The notes beneath the pieces were generated by a model that was not told where the DNA came from, did no database searches, and worked only from the letters and a program-made list of their open reading frames with translations. A stretch of 64,000 nt of DNA from Flavobacterium psychrophilum (lineage in GTDB: Bacteria; Bacteroidota; Bacteroidia; Flavobacteriales; Flavobacteriaceae). Location: NCBI GenBank assembly GCA_001708385.1, contig CP012388.1, positions 434,001-498,000 on the forward strand, given 5' to 3'. Below, in pieces: positions 28,028 through 36,169 of the stretch. Position 1 is the stretch's first letter. The number at the start of each line of letters is the position of its first letter. The translations under genes and the position numbers were made by a program.

Positions 28028-28578
28028 TTAAAACTCCATCATCTTCAAAAGTTTAAGTGTCGTATTCCAGTTCCTCGTGGTGGCACTCACCTTTAGTTTG
28101 CTTTCAATAAGATTGTTGGATAGTTTAGAATCGGATGCTTTCGATTCCAGCTTAAAATAGAGTACATCTCCGATAACCTCTATAAGGTCATCTCCAATAG
28201 AAGACTGGAGAAGCTTTTCCATGTTTTCATCAGATGGTGTTTCTGATAAAAAGTTACGTAAAGCTTTTTAAAACCCGGAGCCTCTTCTTCCCTTCCCTCT
28301 GTGAAAGGATTGTTTATTACAGCCTTATCAAGTTTATCTTTATCTACTACAAATACCGAAACGTCAAAGCCATATTGTTTTTCGATAGCTTCTTCTATTG
28401 TCTTTTCGATCAAAGCCTTATCTCCTTCAGGGTTACTGAATATAACATTACCGCTTTGAATGTAGGTCTTAACGTCTGCATAGCCCAAAGTTTCCATAAG
28501 CTTACGCAAATCTTCCATTTTAATAATCTTTTTTCCGCTGACATTGATGCCGCGAAGCAGGGCTAGATAAACAGGCAT
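28028..28578 (-). pseudogene. DUF1697 family protein, interrupted by a one-base frameshift
   Basis: The first 110 residues read in one frame from the ATG at 28578 (PVYLALLRGINVSGKKIIKM, then YIQSGNVIF, then KKLYVTF). The rest, to 28028, reads in another frame, ending with the family's TTRNWNTTLKLL motif. The switch falls at a five-base A run on the plus strand (28248-28252; T5 in the coding strand). Adding one T gives ...YVTF-LSETPSDEN-MEKLLQ and a 183-residue protein, the usual DUF1697 length. It is either a real inactivating mutation or a homopolymer sequencing error. DUF1697 proteins have no firm biochemical role. It is divergent from rlmD. Confidence 0.85.
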
Positions 28579-28595
28579 AGTAATTGTTTTACATG

Positions 28596-28640
28596 ATTAT
28601 TACAAAAATATTTAAATTTTGTAATAATAGCTTATTTTTG
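28596..28640. promoter_or_regulatory. Divergent DUF1697/rlmD promoter region with an inverted repeat
   Basis: ATTATTACAAAA (28596-28607) and TTTTGTAATAAT (28617-28628) form a perfect 12-bp inverted repeat with a 9-bp spacer. A minus-strand -7 box (CAAAAATA on plus, 28603-28610) serves the DUF1697 gene. A plus-strand -7 box TATTTTTG (28633-28640) ends only 4 bp before the rlmD ATG, so rlmD may be leaderless. The repeat could be an operator for a dimeric repressor. Confidence 0.5.
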
Positions 28641-28644
28641 CCGC

Positions 28645-30057
28645 ATGGGAAGAAAGAAGACAGACAAGATCGTATTTGATAACATTACAGTACTGGACGC
28701 CGGAGCAAAAGGCGTATCGGTAGCAAAAGCCCCAGATGGTAAAGTAATTTTTATACCTAATGTGGTACCGGGTGATGTGGTAGACGTACAGACTTTTAAA
28801 AAGAAAAAGTCGTATTATGAAGGCAGAGCCATTAATTTTCATGAATATTCCAAGCACAGGATAGAACCTGTATGCAGCCATTTTGGTTCATGCGGAGGCT
28901 GTAAATGGCAAAATATGGAATATCCGCAGCAGTTATTCTATAAAAACCAAGAGGTATACAATAACCTTAAACGCATCGGTAAAGTTGACCTGCCCGATTT
29001 TGAGCCTATTATGGGTTCTGAAAAGCAGTTCTTTTACCGTAATAAAATGGAGTTTTCGTTCTCTAACGCACGTTGGAAAACTCAGGCCGAGGTAGATAGC
29101 GGCGTCGAGATATCGGACGCTAACGCACTTGGTTTTCATATTCCTAAAGCATGGGATAAAATTCTGGATATTACACATTGCAGTCTTCAGGAAGATCCGA
29201 GTAACGATTTGCGTAATAGTATAAGAGAGTTTGCCAATGCAAACGGGCTTAGCTTTTTCAATCCGCGCAACCACGAAGGGCTACTGCGTACACTTATGAT
29301 ACGTACTGCCTCTACCGGAGAGATCATGGTATTGATACAGTTTTTTGAAGACGATAAAGAAAAGAGAGAGCTACTGCTTAACTTTTTAGCAGAACGTTTC
29401 CCTACTATTACATCACTCCAATATGTCATCAACAGTAAAGCTAACGATACATTATATGACCAAGATATAATTCTGTTTAAAGGGCGCGATTATATTCTTG
29501 AAGAGATGGAAGGCCTTAAGTTTAGCATTAATGCTAAGTCGTTCTACCAAACGAATTCAGACCAGGCCTACGAGCTTTACAGCATAACACGCGAATTCGC
29601 CGGACTTACCGGTAATGAGCTGGTATACGACCTTTATACAGGCACAGGTACAATTGCTCAATTTGTTTCTAAAAAAGCGCGTAAGGTTATAGGTGTTGAA
29701 GCCGTTCCGGAAGCTATTGCGGATGCCAAGGAAAATGCTAAACGCAATAATATTACCAACTGCGAGTTTTTTGTAGGTGATATGAAAGTTGTATTCAACC
29801 ATGACTTTATCACCACACACGGAAGACCCGACGTTATTATTACAGATCCGCCGCGTGATGGTATGCACAAGGATGTTGTAGAACAGATATTACAGATAGC
29901 TCCTGAAAAGGTTGTCTATGTAAGCTGTAATTCGGCTACACAGGCACGTGACCTTGCCCTTATGGACGAGAAATATAAAGTTACACGTGTTCGCCCGGTA
30001 GATATGTTTCCGCAAACGCACCATGTGGAAAATGTTGTACTTTTGGAAAAACGATAA
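28645..30057 (+). CDS. rlmD: 23S rRNA (uracil-5-)-methyltransferase RlmD
   Basis: It methylates the position equivalent to U1939 of 23S rRNA using SAM. The 470 residues comprise a TRAM-like N-terminal domain (about 10-65), an iron-sulphur cluster site (Cys77, Cys83 and Cys86 in CSHFGSCGGCKWQ, plus a later Cys in DITHCSL) and a Rossmann methyltransferase domain with YDLYTGTGTIAQF, the TDPPRDGMH motif and the catalytic Cys in VYVSCNSAT. The usual Pro of SCNP is Ser here. It heads a trio with the DUF6452 and DUF6048 genes. Confidence 0.93.
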   Translation: MGRKKTDKIVFDNITVLDAGAKGVSVAKAPDGKVIFIPNVVPGDVVDVQTFKKKKSYYEGRAINFHEYSKHRIEPVCSHFGSCGGCKWQNMEYPQQLFYKNQEVYNNLKRIGKVDLPDFEPIMGSEKQFFYRNKMEFSFSNARWKTQAEVDSGVEISDANALGFHIPKAWDKILDITHCSLQEDPSNDLRNSIREFANANGLSFFNPRNHEGLLRTLMIRTASTGEIMVLIQFFEDDKEKRELLLNFLAERFPTITSLQYVINSKANDTLYDQDIILFKGRDYILEEMEGLKFSINAKSFYQTNSDQAYELYSITREFAGLTGNELVYDLYTGTGTIAQFVSKKARKVIGVEAVPEAIADAKENAKRNNITNCEFFVGDMKVVFNHDFITTHGRPDVIITDPPRDGMHKDVVEQILQIAPEKVVYVSCNSATQARDLALMDEKYKVTRVRPVDMFPQTHHVENVVLLEKR

Positions 30058-30078
30058 TTAAAAACAGGCACGGCCTCT

Positions 30079-30612
30079 ATGAAAAGATTAATAGCTTCTA
30101 TTGCCCTTTTGCTTATTATTACCAGCTATCTGCTGAGTTGTGAAAAGGATGACCTTTGCGCTGAAGGTACGCCTACTACGCCCGGCCTTGTTGTTGAATT
30201 TTATCAATATGACAATACACCCGTGCTTAGTCCGGTTACTAACTTGTCGTACCAGGTTGTAGGTTCGGAGAAAGTTATTGATTCTATAAGCGGCTCTAAA
30301 TTTGTTTTCCCGTTAAAGGCAGATGCCGAAAGCGTTAAGTATTCAATCACGTATAATTTTACAAATACCGGAGGAACTGTAACTACAAATACAGATATAT
30401 TTGAAGTTAAGTATAGCCGCACAGAAACTTTTGTATCACGCGCATGCGGCTACAAAACTACATTTACACTTTTACCAAGTACACCGGAAAATCCGAATTT
30501 TGTGGTGACGCCCGGAACCGATAGAAATGGGCAGCCCTGGATAAGACGTGTTGAGGAAATTACAAATAACATAGACAACGAAGATGAAGTACATATCAAA
30601 TTCTATTTGTAG
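30079..30612 (+). CDS. DUF6452 family lipoprotein
   Basis: The 177-residue protein has a lipoprotein signal with the lipobox Cys about residue 21 (SYLLSCEKDD), then a beta-rich domain with two more Cys. Glu/Asp residues near the lipid-modified Cys are common in surface lipoproteins of Bacteroidetes. It begins 22 bp after rlmD and overlaps the next gene by 29 bp. This gene order is recurrent in flavobacteria. The function is unknown. Confidence 0.75.
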   Translation: MKRLIASIALLLIITSYLLSCEKDDLCAEGTPTTPGLVVEFYQYDNTPVLSPVTNLSYQVVGSEKVIDSISGSKFVFPLKADAESVKYSITYNFTNTGGTVTTNTDIFEVKYSRTETFVSRACGYKTTFTLLPSTPENPNFVVTPGTDRNGQPWIRRVEEITNNIDNEDEVHIKFYL

Positions 30613-31330
30613 CCTATTACTTCTTGCTTCGGCAGCCGTTTTCGGACAGGAAGAACAACCCGCTGCCGATACAGTTGCTGTTGCTATTGCTCCATCTAAA
30701 ATAGACCGTTACGGTATTCGCATAGGTGCCGATATTTCAAGGCCTGCCCGCGCCATTTACGATAAGGACTTTAAAGGTATAGAACTGGTTGCGGATTACA
30801 GGCTTACCAAAAAGATATACGCTGCAGGTGAAGTAGGCACAGTAGATTTTAGGATACCTGACGACCTGCTTGATTTTACTACGAAAGGAAGTTACATAAA
30901 ACTAGGTTTTGATTACAACGCTTACGAAAACTGGCTGGATATGGAAAACATGATCTATACAGGAGTAAGGTATGGTTTTTCTTCGTTTAGCCAAAATCTA
31001 AATGCGTATACTATTTACGACACCAATCCTTATTTTGACGATGTGGTAGTAAGACCCGATAAGAAATTTAGCGGACTTTCTGCACACTGGGTTGAGATTA
31101 TAGGCGGACTTAAAGCGGAAATTTTTGATAATCTATTTATGGGCTTTAGTGTCAGGCTGAATATTCTACTAACAGAAAAAGAACCGGATAATTTTGCCAA
31201 CCTTTATATTCCGGGTTTCAACCGTACCTACGATGGTAACTTTGGAGTAGGCTTTAACTACACATTATCGTACTTTATACCACTGTACAAAAAGAGCAAC
31301 GACAAACCTAGAGAAGAAGTGAAAAAATAA
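30584..31330 (+). CDS. DUF6048 family outer-membrane barrel-like protein
   Basis: The 248 residues start with a signal peptide ending VFGQ (about 1-22). An Ala/Val-rich linker follows, then repeated amphipathic strands with aromatic ends (YGIRIGADISRPARAI, KLGFDYNAY, YTGVRYGFSSF, FGVGFNYTLSYF), typical of a small outer-membrane barrel. The start overlaps the DUF6452 gene by 29 bp, implying coupled translation and perhaps a lipoprotein-barrel pair. The function is unknown. Confidence 0.75.
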   Translation: MKYISNSICSLLLLASAAVFGQEEQPAADTVAVAIAPSKIDRYGIRIGADISRPARAIYDKDFKGIELVADYRLTKKIYAAGEVGTVDFRIPDDLLDFTTKGSYIKLGFDYNAYENWLDMENMIYTGVRYGFSSFSQNLNAYTIYDTNPYFDDVVVRPDKKFSGLSAHWVEIIGGLKAEIFDNLFMGFSVRLNILLTEKEPDNFANLYIPGFNRTYDGNFGVGFNYTLSYFIPLYKKSNDKPREEVKK

Positions 31331-31360
31331 AAAACGCGCCACAGAAATGTGGCGCGTTTT
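31331..31360. terminator. Bidirectional terminator between convergent genes
   Basis: A perfect 12-bp GC-rich stem (31331-31342 with 31349-31360) has a 6-nt loop and A/T flanks. It lies directly after the DUF6048 stop and 22 bp from the end of the convergent DUF4294 gene. Confidence 0.85.
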
Positions 31361-31381
31361 GTTAAAACTCTTATGTAAGAT

Positions 31382-32044
31382 TTACTCATCTTTTTTATTC
31401 TTTTCTTTCCAGTTTTGGGTTATGGAGGCATAGTTAATTGCGAATGCAGGTTCCTGTCTCGGCAACCTACCGCTTCTGAAGGCCTGAATTAAAAATCCTT
31501 CTATATGATAATCTTCTGCCACAGTAGCAGGGCTGTATTTTCTTTTCAGGTCGATATTAAATAATTGGGCAACACGGTTAGACCAAAATGCCTTCCAGCC
31601 ACTCTTATGTTCTTTAATAAGATCGAAGGTGCTATGGCCAGTTTGCCTGTAGATAAGCTTAACAAGTATCTGACCTTCTTTTTTAGAAAGTTTTTTAAGC
31701 TGGCCTTCAAATTCGTCTTCAAGATATTTTTCTACTATTTTGGCGTATTTTTTTTTCTCCCTGTCAGTTTTTAGCATCGCCAGGTTTTTATTCAGCATTG
31801 TAAGCCTGTCTGCCGCCGCTTTAGCAAACGGAAAAACCTTTAGCGTTCTCCTTTTAAGCAATGCCAGGTTTTTTAGCTCCTCGGCAGATATGGTATCCTT
31901 AACGTTGGAGATTACAAGTTCCTGCATCTCAATAAACATTACAGAATCGGTTTCTGTAGTCGGAACAGTATCTTTTACCACCACCTGAGCCTTTGCTCCA
32001 AGGGTTGCAAATAACAGGAACAGCAGGCAAATCTTTACTTTCAT
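31382..32044 (-). CDS. DUF4294 domain-containing exported protein
   Basis: The 220 residues start with a signal peptide (about 1-20, ending GAKAQ) and an acidic Thr/Val-rich stretch. The conserved DUF4294 region (about 65-190) follows: LKRRTLKVFPFAKAAADRL, then a Lys-rich helix and GQILVKLIYRQTGHSTFDLIKEHKSGWKAF-type sequence. It is widespread in Bacteroidetes and has no assigned function. It is monocistronic and divergent from the M42 peptidase gene. Confidence 0.8.
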   Translation of the reverse strand: MKVKICLLFLLFATLGAKAQVVVKDTVPTTETDSVMFIEMQELVISNVKDTISAEELKNLALLKRRTLKVFPFAKAAADRLTMLNKNLAMLKTDREKKKYAKIVEKYLEDEFEGQLKKLSKKEGQILVKLIYRQTGHSTFDLIKEHKSGWKAFWSNRVAQLFNIDLKRKYSPATVAEDYHIEGFLIQAFRSGRLPRQEPAFAINYASITQNWKEKNKKDE

Positions 32045-32062
32045 GAATTAAAAATTTTACAT

Positions 32063-32070
32063 CAAAATTA
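32063..32070 (-). promoter_or_regulatory. -7 box of the DUF4294 gene
   Basis: CAAAATTA on plus reads TAATTTTG on minus, matching TANNTTTG, 18 bp before the start codon. Confidence 0.5.
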
Positions 32071-32125
32071 TACAATAATACGTAACTCTGTAATGTAATT
32101 TATATTTTAGCGAAAAATTAAATTT

Positions 32126-33217
32126 ATGTCTTCAAAAACAGTTCTAAACGACAACTCCATATCATTTCTTGAGCAATATTTAAACAACCCATCCCCTACA
32201 GGTTACGAGTCTGAAGGACAAAAAATCTGGATGGAGTACCTAAAACCATACGTTGATACTTTTATTACCGATACTTACGGCACTGCGGTAGGTGTTATCA
32301 ATCCGGATGCTCCTTACAAAGTGGTTATTGAAGGCCACAGCGACGAGATATCATGGTATGTTAACTATATAACGGAAAACGGACTTATTTATGTTATCCG
32401 AAATGGAGGGTCTGACCATATGATAGCTCCTTCTAAAAGGGTAAACATTCATACTAAAAACGGAATTGTAAAGGGTGTTTTCGGATGGCCGGCAATACAT
32501 ACCCGTAACCGTGGTAAAGAAGAGCCTGCTAAAATTGAAACGATCTTTATTGACTGCGGATGTAACACTAAAGAAGAAGTTGAAAAACTTGGCGTACATG
32601 TTGGCTGTGTCATTACCTACCCAGATGATTTTATGATACTAAACGGCGATAAATTTGTTTGCCGTGCTATTGATAACCGTGTTGGCGGTTTTATGATTGC
32701 CGAAGTTGCCCGTTTACTGCACGAAAACAAAAAGAAACTTCCGTTTGGACTTTACATTACCAATTCAGTACAGGAAGAAGTGGGGCTTCGTGGTGCAGAG
32801 ATGATCACTAAAACTATCCGCCCTAATGTAGCAATTGTTACCGATGTTTGCCATGACAGCACTACCCCAATGATTGATAAACGCATAGAGGGCGAAACTC
32901 AGATTGGTAAAGGCCCGGTTATTACCTATGCTCCGGCAGTTCAAAACAACTTAAGGGAACTTATTATAGATACAGCAAACAAGAACGAAATACCATTCCA
33001 AAGACTGGCATCGTCCCGCGTTACAGGTACAGATACCGATGCTTTTGCGTACAGCAATGGTGGTGTAGCTTCGGCATTAATATCGCTGCCGCTGCGCTAC
33101 ATGCATACTACAGTAGAAATGGTACACAGGGATGACGTTGAGAACGTAATTAAACTTATTTACGAAACTCTGCTAAACATAGAAAACGAAGAGACATTCT
33201 CTTACTTTAAAGCTTAA
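32126..33217 (+). CDS. M42 family metallopeptidase (glutamyl aminopeptidase type)
   Basis: The 363-residue cytoplasmic aminopeptidase has two metal ions. Metal and catalytic motifs visible are EGHSDEISW (first His/Asp), CRAIDNRVGG (bridging Asp), QEEVGLRGAEM (catalytic Glu pair), TDVCHD and the C-terminal MHTTVEMVHRDD with the last His ligand. The protein lacks a signal peptide. The family trims peptides from the N-terminus, with several substrate preferences that cannot be told from sequence. Confidence 0.92.
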   Translation: MSSKTVLNDNSISFLEQYLNNPSPTGYESEGQKIWMEYLKPYVDTFITDTYGTAVGVINPDAPYKVVIEGHSDEISWYVNYITENGLIYVIRNGGSDHMIAPSKRVNIHTKNGIVKGVFGWPAIHTRNRGKEEPAKIETIFIDCGCNTKEEVEKLGVHVGCVITYPDDFMILNGDKFVCRAIDNRVGGFMIAEVARLLHENKKKLPFGLYITNSVQEEVGLRGAEMITKTIRPNVAIVTDVCHDSTTPMIDKRIEGETQIGKGPVITYAPAVQNNLRELIIDTANKNEIPFQRLASSRVTGTDTDAFAYSNGGVASALISLPLRYMHTTVEMVHRDDVENVIKLIYETLLNIENEETFSYFKA

Positions 33218-33221
33218 AATT

Positions 33222-33253
33222 AAAAAAGCTTCCTGTTTCCAGGAAGCTTTTTT
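33222..33253. terminator. Bidirectional terminator between M42 peptidase and ankyrin genes
   Basis: A perfect 14-bp stem (33222-33235 with 33240-33253) has a TTTC loop, with A6 and T6 flanks that serve both directions. Confidence 0.85.
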
Positions 33254-33273
33254 AATTACAGTTCAATAGTAGA

Positions 33274-33660
33274 TTAAGCGTTTAATGCCTGCTTAATTAC
33301 AGTGGCAGCATCGTTAGCGTTTGATGCCTCTGCATATTTAAGAGCAGTTATACCTTTCTCATCTTTAATTTTAAGATCTGCACCTTTCTCGATAAGCAGT
33401 TTTAAAATTTCTACCTGGTTGTAACGTGCAGCGATCATAACCGGTGTTAAACCGTTAGATTTCTCGTTTACCGATGCACCATACTCAAGAAGTTTTTTTA
33501 CTGTTGCAACATCCCCTTTAGAGATTGCCATACCAAGCGGTGTGTTTGTTTTAACGCTTCCTACTAACTCAAATTTAGAAGTTGCTTCAACATTGTTTGC
33601 TACTGTTACATTACTAAATGCTACAAGAGCCAAGCCTAAATAAATGATCGTTTTTTTCAT
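33274..33660 (-). CDS. Exported ankyrin-repeat protein
   Basis: The 128-residue protein has a signal peptide (about 1-21) and about three ankyrin repeats: TPLGMAISKGDVATVKKLL, TPVMIAARYNQVEILKLLIE and a final partial TALKYAEASNANDAATVI. Ankyrin repeats bind other proteins, and small periplasmic ankyrin proteins are often linked to oxidative stress, but no partner is visible here. It is a single-gene unit. Confidence 0.85.
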   Translation of the reverse strand: MKKTIIYLGLALVAFSNVTVANNVEATSKFELVGSVKTNTPLGMAISKGDVATVKKLLEYGASVNEKSNGLTPVMIAARYNQVEILKLLIEKGADLKIKDEKGITALKYAEASNANDAATVIKQALNA

Positions 33661-33813
33661 GATAATTGATTTGATGTGATGATTGTTTTTAAATTTCCAG
33701 ACTGATTAGGTCGTTTAAGGTAATAGACGTGCACAACCATGAAAACGTTACAGCGAATATCTATTTTAACATAATTTTAACAATTTAAAACTTACTATGC
33801 CTGCATATATAAA

Positions 33814-33844
33814 CAAAAAAACCGCCTTATTTATAAGGCGGTTT
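33814..33844 (-). terminator. Terminator of purC
   Basis: An 11-bp stem (AAACCGCCTTA at 33819-33829 with TAAGGCGGTTT at 33834-33844) is followed on the minus strand by a T run. It lies 20 bp below the purC stop. Confidence 0.8.
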
Positions 33845-33864
33845 CATATAATTTTTCCTGTAAA

Positions 33865-34812
33865 TTATTTATTCAGGAAAGCAAGAACATTTTTTTCAAT
33901 TCGCTCGTTGATATTAGAAATATCTGCTTTAGCGAACTTCTCTCCCGAGATATTTTCATACAACTCGATATATCTTTCAGATACAGTTTCAATGTACTCA
34001 TCAGTCATTTCAGGAATCTGTTGACCATCTTTTCCCTGAAAACCATTAGCTATAAGCCACTGGCGTACAAACTCTTTAGAAAGCTGTTTTTGAGACTCTC
34101 CGCTATTCTGACGCTGTTGGTATCCTTCAGCATAAAAATAACGTGAAGAATCCGGTGTATGTATCTCGTCAATAAGAACGATCTTACCATCTTTAGTCTT
34201 ACCGAATTCGTATTTGGTATCCACAAGGATCAAGCCTCTTGAAGCAGCGATCTCAGTACCTCTCTGAAAAAGGTCACGTGTGTATTTTTCTAATACTACA
34301 TAATCTTCTTCAGAAACAATTCCGTTTTCAAGGATGTCTTCTCTCGAAATATCCATATCATGCTCACCATTATCCGCTTTGGTTGTTGGTGTGATAATTG
34401 GCGAAGGGAATTTATCATTCTCTTTTAAGCCTTCAACAAGCTCAACACCGCAAAGTACCCTTTTACCTTCAGCATACTCACGCGCAGCGTGTCCTGAAAG
34501 GTATCCACGGATAACCATTTCTACTTTAAAAGGCTCGCAAAGGTGACCTACAGCAACGTTAGGGTCTGGTGTATCAATCAGCCAGTTAGGAACCACATCT
34601 TGTGTAAGGCGCATAAATTTAGTAGCTATCTGGTTAAGTATCTGCCCTTTGTAAGGGATACCTTTTGGCATAACTACGTCAAAGGCAGAAAGCCTGTCTG
34701 TAGCTACCATTACCAATAGCTCATCGTTGATATTGTATACTTCCCTTACTTTACCGCGGTAAACCGATTTTTGCCCCGGAAAATTGAAATCAGTGCTTGT
34801 GATGGTATTCAT
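33865..34812 (-). CDS. purC: SAICAR synthase (PurC)
   Basis: This enzyme joins CAIR and aspartate using ATP in purine synthesis. The 315-residue length matches the longer, eukaryote-like bacterial form. Signatures are [16 protein letters not shown] at the start, the [17 protein letters not shown] block and [15 protein letters not shown]. It is monocistronic with a -7 box 34 bp upstream and a terminator after it. Confidence 0.96.
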   Translation of the reverse strand: MNTITSTDFNFPGQKSVYRGKVREVYNINDELLVMVATDRLSAFDVVMPKGIPYKGQILNQIATKFMRLTQDVVPNWLIDTPDPNVAVGHLCEPFKVEMVIRGYLSGHAAREYAEGKRVLCGVELVEGLKENDKFPSPIITPTTKADNGEHDMDISREDILENGIVSEEDYVVLEKYTRDLFQRGTEIAASRGLILVDTKYEFGKTKDGKIVLIDEIHTPDSSRYFYAEGYQQRQNSGESQKQLSKEFVRQWLIANGFQGKDGQQIPEMTDEYIETVSERYIELYENISGEKFAKADISNINERIEKNVLAFLNK

Positions 34813-34845
34813 GAAACTGTTATACGTTTATAGTTTTTGAAGTTG

Positions 34846-34853
34846 CAAAAATA
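34846..34853 (-). promoter_or_regulatory. -7 box of purC
   Basis: CAAAAATA on plus reads TATTTTTG on minus, matching TANNTTTG. The predicted leader is about 29 nt. Confidence 0.5.
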
Positions 34854-34867
34854 AGAAAGTTAATTGT

Positions 34868-35039
34868 CTAATCTTTTCTTTTGTCATACAATTTATATGA
34901 GATAGAGAAAACAACATTGATAAGTAATAAAATGATGCCTAAAACAGTAAGTAAAATCCTTGGGATGCATAAAAATCCCTGTGAAGAACTCAGAAGTAAA
35001 AATCACAATGTAATGTTTCGGTTTTGAAAAATTAAACAT
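34868..35039 (-). pseudogene. Possible remnant of a small membrane protein gene
   Basis: In the 306-bp gap between phoH and purC, one minus-strand frame (35002-34868) has no start codon. It nevertheless encodes a convincing membrane helix and a charged tail: ILLTVLGIILLLINVVFSIS followed by YKLYDKRKD. A second frame offers an ATG at 35039 and begins MFNFSKPKHYIVIF. Joining the two by one frameshift gives a single-helix protein of about 57 residues. This may be a decayed or misread small gene, or chance. No family was recognised. The rest of the gap holds the purC -7 box and the phoH terminator. Confidence 0.3.
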
Positions 35040-35052
35040 TATATAAATTTAA

Positions 35053-35081
35053 AAACCGGCAGCGTTACACACTGCCGGTTT
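35053..35081 (-). terminator. Terminator of phoH
   Basis: AAACCGGCAG (35053-35062) pairs with CTGCCGGTTT (35072-35081). On the minus strand it is followed by TTTAAATTT. It lies 38 bp below the phoH stop. Confidence 0.75.
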
Positions 35082-35118
35082 ATCGTTAAGACTTTATGAC
35101 TTCATGACTTTAAAATCG

Positions 35119-36066
35119 TTAATCAAGATTCTCAATACTCTTATACGCCTCAATTACTTTCTTAACAAGACGGTGGCGAACGATATCTTTATCGTCAAGA
35201 TATAATATACCTATACCGTCTACATTTTTAAGTATAAGAATTGCTTCTTTAAGGCCAGATGTAGTGCGGCGCGGTAAATCTACCTGACCGGGATCTCCTG
35301 TAATCATGAATTTAGCATTTTTACCCATACGAGTGAGGAACATCTTCATCTGCGAATGTGTGGTATTCTGCGCTTCATCAAGAATTACAAAAGCATTATC
35401 CAGTGTGCGTCCCCTCATGAAAGCAAGCGGGGCGATCTGTATAATTCCTTTTAAAATATAATCTTCCAGTGTTTGTGGCGGAAGCATATCACGCAATGCA
35501 TCATATAAAGGCTGCATGTAAGGATCAAGCTTTTCTTTCATATCTCCTGGAAGGAAACCAAGGTTCTCCCCTGCTTCTACCGCCGGACGTGTCAATATGA
35601 TACGCTTTACCTGTTTTTCCTTTAGTGCTTTTACGGCAAGGGCAACACCAGTATACGTTTTACCTGTACCCGCGGGGCCAATAGCAAAAACCATATCATT
35701 TTTATACATAGAGTCTACAAGCAACTGTTGGTTTGGCGTAAGGGCTTTTATAAGTTTACCGCCTACACCGTGTACCAGTATTTTGTCGCTTGGGTCCATC
35801 TGCTGTACCTGTGAGTCATCCTGAATTACCCTTTCAATAACATTATCATCAATATTATTATAGCGTGTGAAATGTAGCATAAGCCTCTTGAAGCGCTTTT
35901 CAAATTCATCAAGAATTTCTTTTTCGCCAAAAGCTTTCAGGGTAGTTCCCCTTGCAACAATTTTTAGCTTTGGATAGTATTTTTTAATGGTTTCAAGATG
36001 AGCGTCCTGAGTTCCCCAAAAATCTTTTGGAGCGATGTCTGTTAATTCAATTATTCTTTCGTTCAA
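35119..36066 (-). CDS. PhoH family ATPase (TTG start)
   Basis: The 315-residue PhoH-like protein has an N-terminal KH-like region and an ATPase core with Walker A GPAGTGKT at about 130-137 and Walker B FVILDEAQN. The family is linked to RNA metabolism and ribosome-associated processes; the exact role is unsettled. The start is a TTG at 36066: an in-frame stop lies five codons upstream and no Met occurs before about residue 63, while the conserved NERIIELTDIAPKDFWG begins right after the TTG. A -7 box lies 54 bp upstream. Confidence 0.9.
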   Translation of the reverse strand: MNERIIELTDIAPKDFWGTQDAHLETIKKYYPKLKIVARGTTLKAFGEKEILDEFEKRFKRLMLHFTRYNNIDDNVIERVIQDDSQVQQMDPSDKILVHGVGGKLIKALTPNQQLLVDSMYKNDMVFAIGPAGTGKTYTGVALAVKALKEKQVKRIILTRPAVEAGENLGFLPGDMKEKLDPYMQPLYDALRDMLPPQTLEDYILKGIIQIAPLAFMRGRTLDNAFVILDEAQNTTHSQMKMFLTRMGKNAKFMITGDPGQVDLPRRTTSGLKEAILILKNVDGIGILYLDDKDIVRHRLVKKVIEAYKSIENLD

Positions 36067-36108
36067 AAGCAGATGATTTTAATTAGAGAAATAAGCCATA
36101 TAATTGTT

Positions 36109-36127
36109 AGCTTTGCATTCAAATTTA
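36109..36127. promoter_or_regulatory. Divergent -7 boxes for the SAM hydrolase and phoH genes
   Basis: Plus strand TAGCTTTG (36109-36116) matches TANNTTTG for the SAM hydrolase gene. CAAATTTA (36120-36127) reads TAAATTTG on minus for phoH. The two face opposite ways, with only 3 bp between them, so the promoters must compete or be co-regulated. Confidence 0.5.
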
Positions 36128-36169
36128 GTGAAATTTAATCTCGCTTTTTTAAAAGTTTTACACAATTTT

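Noticed and set aside
28180..28222. Two separate overlapping genes in the DUF1697 region
   Set aside because: Each half matches a different part of one DUF1697 protein, so one frameshifted gene is the simpler reading.
36104..36169. 22-residue N-terminal extension of the SAM hydrolase from a TTG
   Set aside because: A -7 promoter box lies inside it and the family start SIITLTTDFG follows the ATG at 36170.
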